From Candidatus Saccharimonadota bacterium (GTDB lineage Bacteria; Patescibacteriota; Saccharimonadia; Saccharimonadales; UBA4665): a DNA stretch of 64,000 bases. Position numbers and translations under genes: made by a program. The stretch is taken from the NCBI GenBank assembly GCA_003153395.1, contig PLYP01000002.1, positions 1 through 64,000 on the forward strand, given 5' to 3'. The notes below the pieces were generated by a model, which worked only from the letters and a program-made list of their open reading frames with translations, made no database searches and had not been told where the DNA came from. This document shows, piece by piece, positions 50,961-58,716 of the stretch; positions within the stretch are counted from its first letter, which is position 1; each line of letters begins with the position of its first letter.

Positions 50961-51512
50961 ATGCCTGTTTCCTCAGAAACGGTGAGGTCTGCTATTAGGT
51001 CGGGCTTAGTACTTGCTGCCAGCTCTGTTGCGCTTGCGTCTGTCAATAAAGCCCATTTAAGTATGGAAGAGACTAGTCCAGTAGGGCCAAGAGATAAAAA
51101 TGTCTTGCTAGTGCAAGAAGCTTATAAATTTATCGGTTTTAGTCTAATAGGTGACGCATTTAATTCAAGTAACGGCTGGGACGTACATGTTACTCATAAA
51201 CCGGTCCATTCGCATCATACCCATCATAGCGGCCATAATATACATTATATTCCTGCCATGCCTGAGATCTTACAGGATATAGGTGGCTGTGAATCAAACA
51301 GTTCGCAGGATGCTCCAATAATATGGAATGCTCAAAATCCTACGTCCACTGCTTCAGGTGGTTTTCAAGAACTAGACTCTACATGGAATAATACGGGCGG
51401 TTACAGTAGAGCTATGTATGCACCACCAGCCATACAAGTACATGCCGCTGAGATATTACTCCGAGAGCAAGGTACGAGCCCTTGGGTATCTAGCGAACCT
51501 TGTTGGGGTTAA
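50961..51512 (+). CDS. Resuscitation-promoting-factor-like secreted muralytic protein
   Basis: A 183-residue secreted protein with a signal-like N-terminal helix (AIRSGLVLAASSVALAS), a His-rich stretch (KPVHSHHTHHSGHNIHYI) and a C-terminal Rpf/lysozyme-type domain: ILQDIGGCESNSS (catalytic Glu after Gly-Gly-Cys), ASGGFQELDSTW, and a closing PWVSSEPCWG. Such domains cleave glycan strands. AAGGAGG lies 6 nt before the ATG. Role may be own-wall remodelling or action on a host actinobacterium (inference). Confidence 0.82.
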   Translation: MPVSSETVRSAIRSGLVLAASSVALASVNKAHLSMEETSPVGPRDKNVLLVQEAYKFIGFSLIGDAFNSSNGWDVHVTHKPVHSHHTHHSGHNIHYIPAMPEILQDIGGCESNSSQDAPIIWNAQNPTSTASGGFQELDSTWNNTGGYSRAMYAPPAIQVHAAEILLREQGTSPWVSSEPCWG

Positions 51513-51574
51513 ATTTCGCCACAGTCATTTAGCTCAATATATTTGTTTTTAATACTCTAACCCTATTTAATTGA

Positions 51575-52120
51575 GTGGTGAGCAAATTAACTATAATACG
51601 CATAGGTCACCCTTCCCTTAGAGCTAGGTCTGTTCGGGTGTTAAAAAGTGATTTAAAAAATACGGAATTTCAAAAATTTCTCGATAATCTAGCTAGCATT
51701 TGCGTCAACAATGATGGTGCAGGTATTGCCGCACCGCAAGTTGGAGTAAATAAAAGGGTTATCGTAGTTCATGTCGATCCTACTAATCCGCGCTACCCTC
51801 ATAAAAAAGCTTTTCCTCTAACCATTGTGCTAAATCCTAAAATTATCTCGCGTAGTAAGAAAATGAAGGATGATTGGGAGGGTGATCTCTCAAGTAATAT
51901 AAGGGCTGTTGTTCCCCGTCCAATAAAGTGTGTCGTTCAGGGAATTAACAGAGAGGGTCAAATAGTGCGCTATGACCTAGATAACGATTTCCATGCTAGG
52001 GTCTTTCAACATGAAATAGATCATCTTAACGGTATATTTCTGCTTGATAAAGTAAAGCGTAAAGAGACAATTACAGAATACAAGGAATGGAAGAAGTATT
52101 GGAAAGGTAAGAAGATATAG
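51575..52120 (+). CDS. def: Peptide deformylase with altered metal motif (EGDLS)
   Basis: Peptide deformylase, 181 residues, GTG start. Motif 1 is DGAGIAAPQVGVNKRVIVV and motif 3 is VFQHEIDHLNGIFLLD, both intact. Motif 2, normally EGCLS, reads WEGDLSS: the Cys metal ligand is replaced by Asp. It normally removes the formyl group from nascent chains in the cytoplasm. The substitution may change metal preference or activity. The start could also be the adjacent GTG at 51578. Confidence 0.88.
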   Translation: MVSKLTIIRIGHPSLRARSVRVLKSDLKNTEFQKFLDNLASICVNNDGAGIAAPQVGVNKRVIVVHVDPTNPRYPHKKAFPLTIVLNPKIISRSKKMKDDWEGDLSSNIRAVVPRPIKCVVQGINREGQIVRYDLDNDFHARVFQHEIDHLNGIFLLDKVKRKETITEYKEWKKYWKGKKI

Positions 52121-52164
52121 TTAATCGAATTTTCGAACTTCTCTACCCTATAACTGCTGACGGA

Positions 52165-52383
52165 CTACTTTGCTGGCTGGGTCGTTAATGGTCGTACACA
52201 CATGTTCGGCATGGCGGCCGAAGACGAACCGGTACTATATATACCACAGTTTATGGGGTACGGGGTGGAGCCATAACTACGAAGGTCTCTGTCTATACGA
52301 TAAGCGTATATAGCAATGATCCCTAGTAGTACTATGACTGCGATCTTCCAAAGTGTCGTAATGCTAACCTTAATCATGGGCAA
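52165..52383 (-). CDS. Small membrane protein
   Basis: A 72-residue protein with one membrane helix (about residues 10-28, LWKIAVIVLLGIIAIYAY) and a short external tail with two Cys (NCGIYS, PNMCVRP). No family recognised. Lies just outside the left direct repeat of the his island. Confidence 0.55.
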   Translation of the reverse strand: MPMIKVSITTLWKIAVIVLLGIIAIYAYRIDRDLRSYGSTPYPINCGIYSTGSSSAAMPNMCVRPLTTQPAK

Positions 52384-52410
52384 AGTATAACATGTAAACG
52401 CTTGAGTATA

Positions 52411-52443
52411 GCGGGCCGTAGCTTTGCAGATCTGGAACTATTT
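52411..52443 (+). repeat. Left direct repeat flanking the his island
   Basis: GCGGGCCGT-N13-TGGAACTATTT. The same two blocks with the same 22-nt offset recur at 54897-54929, so yerC-hisG-hisD lies between direct repeats of about 33 bp. Confidence 0.6.
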
Positions 52444-52469
52444 CACCCTCCAGACAGTACTCAAAAGTT

Positions 52470-53744
52470 CTATTCCCTGATCGAGACAGCTCGGGCGTGC
52501 CCTTCTAGACCCTCCGATCGAGCCAAAGTTTCTATAGCACTGGATAAGTTACCCAAACTTTCTTTAGTAAGTGATTGAAAAGTCACTTTCTTTACAAAGC
52601 TATCCAACGAAACGCCTCCGTAACTGCGAGACCAGCCAGCGGTTGGTAGGGTGTGGTTCGTACCTGAGGCATAATCGCCCGCACTCTCGGGCGAATACGC
52701 GCCAAGAAAAACCGAGCCGGCATTCGTAACACGGCTGACAAATTTCTTGGGGTTTTTAGTGTTTAAAATCAAGTGTTCGGGTGCGTAGAGATTCGCAAAC
52801 TCCACGCACTGATCTAAAGAGCTAAACTCTATAGCAAAAGAATTTTTGAGAGCCGCTTGAGCAATCTTCTTCCTCGGTAAGCCTGTTAGCTGTTCATCTA
52901 ACTGATTGCGAACCAAGGAGATCCGACTCCGGCTGTCTGTCAAGAATACGACCTGACTGTCCGGACCGTGTTCGGCCTGACTGAGTAAGTCGGCCGCCAC
53001 GAAAGCGGGGTCAGCGGACTTATCAGCTATAACCAATAGCTCGGAAGGGCCGGCAGGCATGTCGATGGCCACACTTTTAGCAGCGTACTGTTTCGCTGCC
53101 GTAACATATTGGTTGCCTGGGCCAAATATTTTGTCAACTTTCGGCACGGATTGGGTACCCAGCGCTAGGGCGGCTATCGCTTGTATCCCGCCAACGCAAA
53201 TGAAAGTTGTCACGCCAACTTTTTGGGCAGCATAACACAATGCTGGGTTGACCGACCCGTCTTTGCCAGGCGGAGTACAAAAAACAATTTGTTTGCAGCC
53301 CGCCAGCTGAGCAGGTACACCGAGCATCAGGATAGTCGATATAAGTGGGGCCGTTCCGCCAGGAATGTATAGGCCTACGCATTCAATAGGTCTTGCCTCT
53401 CGCCAACACTGCACACCTGGCATTGTTTCAACAGACTCCTTTTCGACATCTAATTGTTGTGCCATGTGGAATCGCATGATGTTTATGTAGGCTATATCGA
53501 TAGCATCTTGAAGTCTAGCCGGTACTCCTCTTGCCAGCTGGCTAATTATTGCGGGATCAATCGTCACACTGTTCAACTTTACGCCATCGAACTTTGCGGT
53601 GTAGTCCATCAATGTCTTATCACCCTTGTCTTTCACCTGAGTAAAGACTTCTGTCACCAGGCTTTCGAGATTTGCACTGTCTATTTGAGGACGCCGGCAC
53701 ATTGCCTGCCACTGACTTCTGGTTGGGTTTCTATAGACTCGCAT
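52470..53744 (-). CDS. hisD: Histidinol dehydrogenase
   Basis: A 424-residue HisD catalysing the two-step NAD-dependent oxidation of L-histidinol to L-histidine. Visible: VGLYIPGGTAPLISTILML, FICVGGIQAIAALALGT, FGPGNQYVTAAKQYAA, MPAGPSELLVIAD, AEHGPDSQVV with zinc ligands, and SAGDYASGTNHTLPTAGWSR. It overlaps hisG by 14 nt. Only the first and last pathway enzymes are present here. GC is visibly higher than the surroundings. Confidence 0.95.
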   Translation of the reverse strand: MRVYRNPTRSQWQAMCRRPQIDSANLESLVTEVFTQVKDKGDKTLMDYTAKFDGVKLNSVTIDPAIISQLARGVPARLQDAIDIAYINIMRFHMAQQLDVEKESVETMPGVQCWREARPIECVGLYIPGGTAPLISTILMLGVPAQLAGCKQIVFCTPPGKDGSVNPALCYAAQKVGVTTFICVGGIQAIAALALGTQSVPKVDKIFGPGNQYVTAAKQYAAKSVAIDMPAGPSELLVIADKSADPAFVAADLLSQAEHGPDSQVVFLTDSRSRISLVRNQLDEQLTGLPRKKIAQAALKNSFAIEFSSLDQCVEFANLYAPEHLILNTKNPKKFVSRVTNAGSVFLGAYSPESAGDYASGTNHTLPTAGWSRSYGGVSLDSFVKKVTFQSLTKESLGNLSSAIETLARSEGLEGHARAVSIRE

Positions 53745-54369
53745 CTTCTGCCCTCAGTACAATTTCCGGATATACATCACATAATGGGTATACCTCTTGC
53801 AGCCCATTGTCACGAGCTGTCTTTCCAGTCCTTACCAAGTCGGCCGCAATGCCTATGCCAGTTAGGCTAGTCATAGCCTCAATGCTTCCGCTCAATTGCA
53901 GCTCTTCTAATGGTGTAAACCCAATGTCACGCCAAGAACATATCCCGGCTAGTAGTCTAGGACGGCTGGTTGGTATGGCCATGCTGGCCGCATATCTAGA
54001 ATCCGCCGTGAGCATTGACTCGACCACGTCTACTTTGTCTTGCTCAGCAAGGATCGAAAAGCGGCACATCGGCTCACCTATCCTTCGAGCGACCACTCGC
54101 GCGTCCTGATTGCGGGAAGGGTTCTCTATTACAGAATCTGTGCCAGCAATACCCACACCCTCATAGCGCCCTAGTAGACGCGGTATGTCCATGCCTTTAA
54201 AAAGCCAGAAAGTGCGGCCTTGTGAGCGCGCCTTGAGATCTTCTCCTTGAAAGGTTGGCACTTCAATGCCGCTAATCTCCTGGAGTGCCGCGATGCAAGG
54301 CTTTCTATCCTCGCCCTTGGGTACGTATATATTTTTTGCACCCTGTATCTTCTCTAAAATATCTTTCAT
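53731..54369 (-). CDS. hisG: ATP phosphoribosyltransferase, short form (HisG)
   Basis: A 212-residue catalytic subunit of the short HisG type, first step of histidine synthesis. VPKGEDRKPCIAAL start, GVGIAGTDSVIENP, ARVVARRIGEPMCRFSILAE, SRYAASMAIPTSRPRLLAG, and the PRPP-binding-type segment SIEAMTSLTGIGIAADLV match the family although diverged. Short HisG normally needs HisZ, which is not in the window. The gene follows yerC after an attenuator-like hairpin and has TTGGAG 7 nt before its ATG. Confidence 0.82.
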   Translation of the reverse strand: MKDILEKIQGAKNIYVPKGEDRKPCIAALQEISGIEVPTFQGEDLKARSQGRTFWLFKGMDIPRLLGRYEGVGIAGTDSVIENPSRNQDARVVARRIGEPMCRFSILAEQDKVDVVESMLTADSRYAASMAIPTSRPRLLAGICSWRDIGFTPLEELQLSGSIEAMTSLTGIGIAADLVRTGKTARDNGLQEVYPLCDVYPEIVLRAEDASL

Positions 54370-54400
54370 ATAAACTCCAATTAAAATCTACTAATCACTG

Positions 54401-54425
54401 AAAAACGCCAGCTACGTGCTGGCGT
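54401..54425 (-). terminator. Attenuator-like terminator between yerC and hisG
   Basis: Minus-strand RNA ACGCCAGC-ACGTA-GCTGGCGT followed by five T: an 8-bp perfect stem, 32 nt before the hisG start. The end of yerC (54456-54470, CGCCAGCTCGTGCTG on the minus strand) is complementary to this hairpin's CAGCACGTAGCTGGCG over 15 bp with a single bulge, allowing an alternative structure. Confidence 0.82.
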
Positions 54426-54450
54426 TTGGTTTTTCGGGATAAAAAACTAG

Positions 54451-54777
54451 CTACTCAGCACGAGCTGGCGATAGATGGCTGTGATGAAGAGTATTCAGGG
54501 CAGCTTGATAACCGTTGCAGCCGTCTTGCAGCCAGTCGCTGATTCGGGCAACCGTTCGGCTACTAAGGCGTGTCCGGGCGATGATGTCAGTGTATTTATC
54601 TCCGGCTTGGAGCATACGCGCAGCCTCGAACCGTGCACTAATCTCAACGATTTCTTTCTCGGTCATAACATCGCGCAGGAAATTTTGCATGGTTCCAACA
54701 TTATCGATAGCCAGCAAGGCCTCAACTAGTTGCTGAGCTGTTTCGCCTCTCCAAACTGTAGTCTTGTCTTTAGACAT
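54451..54777 (-). CDS. TrpR-related YerC/YecD-family regulator with His-rich tail
   Basis: A 108-residue YerC/YecD protein (TrpR superfamily): FLRDVMTEKEIVEISARFEA, then an HTH with YTDIIARTRLSSRTVARISD and the typical DGCNGYQAAL. The last 13 residues, LHHSHLSPARAE and neighbours, extend past the usual end and contain three His codons (CAT CAC AGC CAT) immediately upstream of the segment that pairs with the hisG terminator. The 3' end may therefore double as a His leader peptide. YerC genes are commonly tied to his operons. -10 TAAAGT ends 7 nt before the ATG. Confidence 0.85.
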   Translation of the reverse strand: MSKDKTTVWRGETAQQLVEALLAIDNVGTMQNFLRDVMTEKEIVEISARFEAARMLQAGDKYTDIIARTRLSSRTVARISDWLQDGCNGYQAALNTLHHSHLSPARAE

Positions 54778-54784
54778 GCGCTAT

Positions 54785-54813
54785 ACTTTATCAAAGTAAA
54801 GTGAATATGTCAA
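54785..54813 (-). promoter_or_regulatory. yerC-his promoter with internal inverted repeat
   Basis: TTGACA (54808-54813), 17-nt spacer and TAAAGT (54785-54790) on the minus strand. On the plus strand ACTTTA-TCAAAG-TAAAGT (54785-54802) is a perfect 6-bp-arm inverted repeat across spacer and -10 box, in the same place as the TrpR operator in the trpR promoter, so it is a likely YerC operator. Confidence 0.6.
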
Positions 54814-54896
54814 TAGAGGCGTAGGGGAATCGCACGCGACTGACAGTTCTAGCATCCGATTCGGGTATAGTAAAAATAACGGGGATCAATTCAATG

Positions 54897-54929
54897 GCGG
54901 GCCGTGGTGTTGGAGGTGTGGAACTATTT
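54897..54929 (+). repeat. Right direct repeat flanking the his island
   Basis: GCGGGCCGT-N13-TGGAACTATTT, matching 52411-52443 in both blocks and in spacing. A half-copy TAGAACTATTC is at 55334. The rest of 54814-55011 contains the promoter of the next gene and nothing else recognised. Confidence 0.6.
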
Positions 54930-55011
54930 TAGACTGTGCTACAAATAAATTGTGCTTTGCCTATAAAAGTTATGTTATAGTTTACTAACTATATAATGAG
55001 GATGGTCAATT

Positions 55012-55296
55012 ATGTCTTTAGGATTACAGATTTATCCAGCTTCATCTTTGCATGAGTTAGCTGCGACTAGTTACGAGGACTTAAGTGCTGCACAACTTAG
55101 AGTATTTACTTCGCTCAGTCCCCGGTCTTTATTATTGGTTATTCAACAGGCCAAGGAACAAATACCTCCGAATGAAGGAGTCATAGCGGCAGCAGGAGTA
55201 CTAGCTTTGTCCATGGAACATACCAGACCAGCCCACTCATCAACCATAGTAAGAACGGTAGCTGAAGAAGCTTTTCCCCGTCTGAACGAAGTGTAG
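55012..55296 (+). CDS. Small helical hypothetical protein
   Basis: A 94-residue, Ala/Leu/Ser-rich helical protein, no family recognised; it contains LSPRSLLLVIQQAKEQIPPN. A GAGGATG ribosome-binding site lies 9 nt before the ATG. The inverted repeat ATAGTT-TACT-AACTAT (54977-54992) sits about 20 nt upstream and may be an operator or a small hairpin. Confidence 0.55.
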   Translation: MSLGLQIYPASSLHELAATSYEDLSAAQLRVFTSLSPRSLLLVIQQAKEQIPPNEGVIAAAGVLALSMEHTRPAHSSTIVRTVAEEAFPRLNEV

Positions 55297-55338
55297 TTTA
55301 GTTTTCTTAGTTGACAGAGATAGGGTCGGATTCTAGAA

Positions 55339-55987
55339 CTATTCAGCCAGCTTTTGGAACGTAGGGAGCATCAGCTCAAACATTAAATGGTGGCCATCAT
55401 TATTTGGGTGTAGACCATCAGCCATTAACCTTCTACCCTGGCCTAATTGTTCTACAAAAGTCTCAAAGGTAGGTACATAAGGAATTGATGCCTGCTGGCA
55501 TACATCTTTCATGTCATCATCAATGGCCTTGATGGCTGCATTTGTGTAACTGGTTGTAGCGTCCCATCCCACTGGAGTAGTTAGTCTCTCGTCACAACAC
55601 GGTATTCCGACCATCATTATCTTAGACGAGAAATTCTGGGCCTTATTGACTATCCAAATTGACTATCCAAGTCATATCCTCACTGTACTGAGCAGGAGAT
55701 GATACCGGTGTGCCGTTAATAGTCCTAGCATTGTTAGTACCAATGCAAAGAATGAACAGCATATCTTCATTCGGCCAGACCCGGGCTTCGGTTTCAGCCA
55801 CAAATCTCTTTCTAAGATTCTTGGAAGTATCTCCTGAAATCCCCAGGTTGAAGAAAGTCGGTATGCCTCTATCGCTCTGGTTGGCTATTCGCTGCTTATC
55901 ATAGTGTTCGCGTAGTCTGGCTACCCAACCACCTTCTGTATCCCAGAATCCTTGAGTTATACTGGCTCCAAATACTAATACACGCAT
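55339..55987 (-). pseudogene. GDSL/SGNH hydrolase gene broken by a 13-bp tandem duplication
   Basis: Starts VLVFGASITQGFW (block I Ser) with LGISGDTSKNLRKRF (block II Gly), LFILCIGTNNARTING (block III Asn), and, in the second part, MADGLHPNNDGHHLMF with the catalytic Asp-x-x-His. ATTGACTATCCAA occurs twice in tandem (55645-55657 and 55658-55670, plus strand), which shifts the frame and creates a stop. Removing one copy restores a single 211-codon gene through MTWIVNKAQNFSSKIMMVGI. Without repair the product lacks the catalytic His. Confidence 0.9.
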
Positions 55988-56016
55988 AAAGGTAGTTTAC
56001 AGTATATTTGGTTTAG

Positions 56017-56026
56017 AAGCATAAGC
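56017..56026 (+). repeat. Intergenic AAGCATAAGC motif
   Basis: Exact copy of the recurring 10-bp motif, here followed by GT as in the inverted tRNA-Lys flank (AAGCATAAGCGT, 12 of 12). It lies between the broken GDSL gene and the next secreted-protein gene. Confidence 0.5.
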
Positions 56027-56128
56027 GTCTTGGCGAGACTGACCGAATTAGAACTGCTAACAGCGTAGGATAGTCTGCACCACAAACTATTGACAATGAG
56101 TTAATGATATGATACTATATTACGATCT

Positions 56129-56872
56129 ATGAATAGTCGTAGTCATGAAACTAAGCATAAAACAGCACGCCGCGTATTAAGATCCGGCTTGGTTGCCGGT
56201 GCCGCTATTGCAGCAACTTTGGCATCCAAACCAGCGCCAAGCGCTCAAGCCGAGATGTTTAATAGTGGTGGTACTCCATCAGCTTACCTGCCTAATAAGG
56301 CTTTAAATAAAGCAGCCCGATTAACGATAACTAAGCTAGCTGAAAGAGTATTATCTTTTACCGGTAGTACAAACCCATACGTAAGTTATTCGCACTATAA
56401 TGCTGCAAATAACTTAGGTCAGGTATCAGTCCGTGTTGGTAGTTTGCCAAAATCAAGCAATCTTCCACAATCTTCTGGTAGTTATACGCTTAGCGTTATG
56501 GCACCTGAAAATAGTACTGGCCAATTAGATCCTAAGAGAACTGAAATGATATTTGTTAGTGAAAATCCATTTAGCGGGTATCCAGACATTCCTCAAAATC
56601 CATACGAAACGATAATAATTACCAAAAATTCGCAAAATGGCAGTTATCAAATGGAGGGCCAATACACTGCGCCCGGAAATACTACAGTTAATATAGCCGC
56701 GAGTACTCAGCCGCCTCTAGCAACTGAAGCGTTACTAACAAGAGGAAAATTATTAAAAGTAGCCACCCAAGTAAACTACGTTATTGATTCTGCGGAATCA
56801 TTAAGTCCTACAAGCATATTAAATCCAGCATTTATTCCTGCACCCGGACAAAATACTGTTCCCCTTAAATAA
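56129..56872 (+). CDS. Secreted hypothetical protein
   Basis: A 247-residue protein with a basic N-terminal region, a signal-type helix (RSGLVAGAAIAATLAS) and cleavage-like APSAQAE near residue 40. The mature part is Ser/Asn/Pro-rich and beta-predicted. No family recognised. The RSGLV...A signal region is similar to the one in the Rpf-like protein at 50961. TTGACA-N17-TACTAT lies upstream. Confidence 0.65.
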   Translation: MNSRSHETKHKTARRVLRSGLVAGAAIAATLASKPAPSAQAEMFNSGGTPSAYLPNKALNKAARLTITKLAERVLSFTGSTNPYVSYSHYNAANNLGQVSVRVGSLPKSSNLPQSSGSYTLSVMAPENSTGQLDPKRTEMIFVSENPFSGYPDIPQNPYETIIITKNSQNGSYQMEGQYTAPGNTTVNIAASTQPPLATEALLTRGKLLKVATQVNYVIDSAESLSPTSILNPAFIPAPGQNTVPLK

Positions 56873-56982
56873 AAATAACTTTTAAAATTATTCAGGCTTA
56901 ATTCATGATTTAGTCATCTGCTAAGACCTAGGCTGCGGATTTGTATATTAAGCTAATGTCACGTATAATCACCTCTGTTTAT

Positions 56983-57060
56983 GGCGAGCGTAGCTCAGTT
57001 GGTTAGAGCGTCGGGTTGTGGTTCCGAAGGCCGTGGGTTCGAGCCCCATCGTTCGCCCCA
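56983..57060 (+). tRNA. tRNA-His (anticodon GTG)
   Basis: Includes the G-1 typical of tRNA-His (G at 56983 opposite discriminator C). Acceptor GCGAGCG / CGTTCGC, anticodon stem TCGGG/TCCGA with loop TTGTGGT (GTG), T-arm GTGGG TTCGAGC CCCAT, encoded CCA. Confidence 0.95.
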
Positions 57061-57077
57061 TTAATTTTAAGTTTAAT

Positions 57078-57497
57078 TTGAAAACACTAAAAACATTATA
57101 TTTTTTTGTGGGTTTTTTAATCCTAATAATTTTAGCGAGTTTTTTAGTACACCTTTTATCAAGTAATTACTTAGGAAAACACGAAGGTCAGCAAAGTAGT
57201 TATCATTCGTGCCCGAAAACTTTTAAAGACATACAGGTTGTTTTAAAGGGTAATCAGGCAATTCCTGACCATATATCGGGCAAATTATGCGATAGTCTTA
57301 CTTTTACGAACAGGGATAATGCAATTCGTTTAATTGCTTTTGGCCCTCATGACCATCACGCCGCTTACGATGGAATCACTTCAGAAACACTGGACACCAA
57401 TCAAAGTTTAAAGATTGTATTAAATCAAGTCGGTAATTTTGAATTTCACGATCATTTGCTTGATGTCATTAAAGGCACATTTACGGTTTCAAATTAA
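57078..57497 (+). CDS. Membrane-anchored cupredoxin-like protein
   Basis: From a TTG at 57078, 139 residues: short basic start LKTLKTLYFFVGFLILIILA (one membrane helix) and an external domain with a cupredoxin-like pattern. SCPKTFKDI, FGPHDHHAAYDG and GNFEFHDHLLDVIKGTF supply several His residues that could bind copper, although a clear Cys-His-Met set is not visible. The open frame continues back into tRNA-His, so the start must lie after 57060; it follows the tRNA by 17 nt and may be co-transcribed with it. Confidence 0.65.
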   Translation: MKTLKTLYFFVGFLILIILASFLVHLLSSNYLGKHEGQQSSYHSCPKTFKDIQVVLKGNQAIPDHISGKLCDSLTFTNRDNAIRLIAFGPHDHHAAYDGITSETLDTNQSLKIVLNQVGNFEFHDHLLDVIKGTFTVSN

Positions 57498-57675
57498 TAA
57501 ACATAAGAGTTGACAATACGCTTCCAAAAGATTTAGACTTAATCACTATGAATTACGTAGTAGATTCAGTCGTATATAAGGCCAAGAGAACACTATCTCG
57601 TGGTTTACTGTTCCTACTTCAGAGCTAAAATCCAAATAGGAACAAAAATAAGCATTGGCGTTTAAAAGTTAAGCG

Positions 57676-58614
57676 CTAACTTTTAACTTGTACTACAACT
57701 TTGCCGCGGGGGTGTCCTGTCTTGAGATATTCTAGGGCTTTAGCGATTTCATCAAATTGGAAAACTTTATCTATGTTGATAGTTAGCTTCTTTTCCTTTA
57801 TTAGTTCGGAAATCTTGTTTAGTCTATCAGTCGTAACACCGGTTTGCTGATATGTAAAAGTAACATCGTACTTTTTTGCTAATTCTTCATTTGGCTGTTC
57901 GACCATAGAAACTAGAGGTGCGCCTGATTTAAGAACCTGGTAAGACTGACTGGTTGTTTCACCGCCAACAGTATCAAAAACTGCATCATAGTTTTTTATA
58001 AGTCTAGTGAAGTCTTGATTCTTATAATCGATCGCCTCGTCTGCACCAAGTCCAGTTACATAGTCTAAATCTTTCGGAGATACGGTAGTGGCTACGTAGG
58101 CTCCTATATTCTTAGCAATCTGAATTGCTCCGGCTCCAATTCCGCCGGCGCCTCCGTGAATAAGTATTTTCTGCCCTTTTTGTAAATTAATATGATCAAT
58201 TAATGCCTGATAAGCACTGATGCTCACAAGCGGAACTGCAGCGGCAGTATTAAAGTCCAGCTCTTGTGGCTTTAAAGCTAATTGCCCGATATTGACCGGT
58301 GTATACTCTGCAAATGAACCTTGGCCACTAACGGCATTAGCTAGACCGTAAACCTCTTGTCCAACTTCAAATCCAGTCACACCCTCACCTATTTCGGACA
58401 CTATACCTGCTACGTCTCCACCTAGAGTGGCCGGAAATTTGATAGGAATATATTGTTGATAAGATCCGTCTCTAACTTTCCAATCAAACGGATTAACGCT
58501 GGTTGAATAAACCATCACTAATACTTGGTCCTTACCGGCACCAGGCTTTTTTGTATCTTCGACTATCTTAAGTGCGTCTTCACCACCATATTCTGATATC
58601 TGTGCAGCTTTCAT
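57676..58614 (-). CDS. NADP-dependent quinone-oxidoreductase-like MDR protein
   Basis: A 312-residue zinc-independent medium-chain dehydrogenase/reductase: MKAAQISEYGGEDALKIVED start, NPFDWKVRDGSYQQ, LGGDVAGIVSEIGEGVTGF, NADPH loop ILIHGGAGGIGAGAIQIAK and a C-terminal TGHPRGKVVVQV. Zinc ligands are absent. Likely reduces quinones or enones. AAGGAGGG lies just before the ATG. Confidence 0.9.
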   Translation of the reverse strand: MKAAQISEYGGEDALKIVEDTKKPGAGKDQVLVMVYSTSVNPFDWKVRDGSYQQYIPIKFPATLGGDVAGIVSEIGEGVTGFEVGQEVYGLANAVSGQGSFAEYTPVNIGQLALKPQELDFNTAAAVPLVSISAYQALIDHINLQKGQKILIHGGAGGIGAGAIQIAKNIGAYVATTVSPKDLDYVTGLGADEAIDYKNQDFTRLIKNYDAVFDTVGGETTSQSYQVLKSGAPLVSMVEQPNEELAKKYDVTFTYQQTGVTTDRLNKISELIKEKKLTINIDKVFQFDEIAKALEYLKTGHPRGKVVVQVKS

Positions 58615-58716
58615 ATCCCTCCTTGAATGTCAGTAATACTATACATTATATAGTCTGATATAGTTCAGGTCAATTTATTGCTATACTGTTCTTTAAGTGA
58701 TAATAATAGGAACCTG

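Noticed and set aside
53134-54200. Several open frames on both strands within hisD and hisG
   Set aside because: Higher GC lengthens spurious frames; hisD and hisG motifs account for the region.
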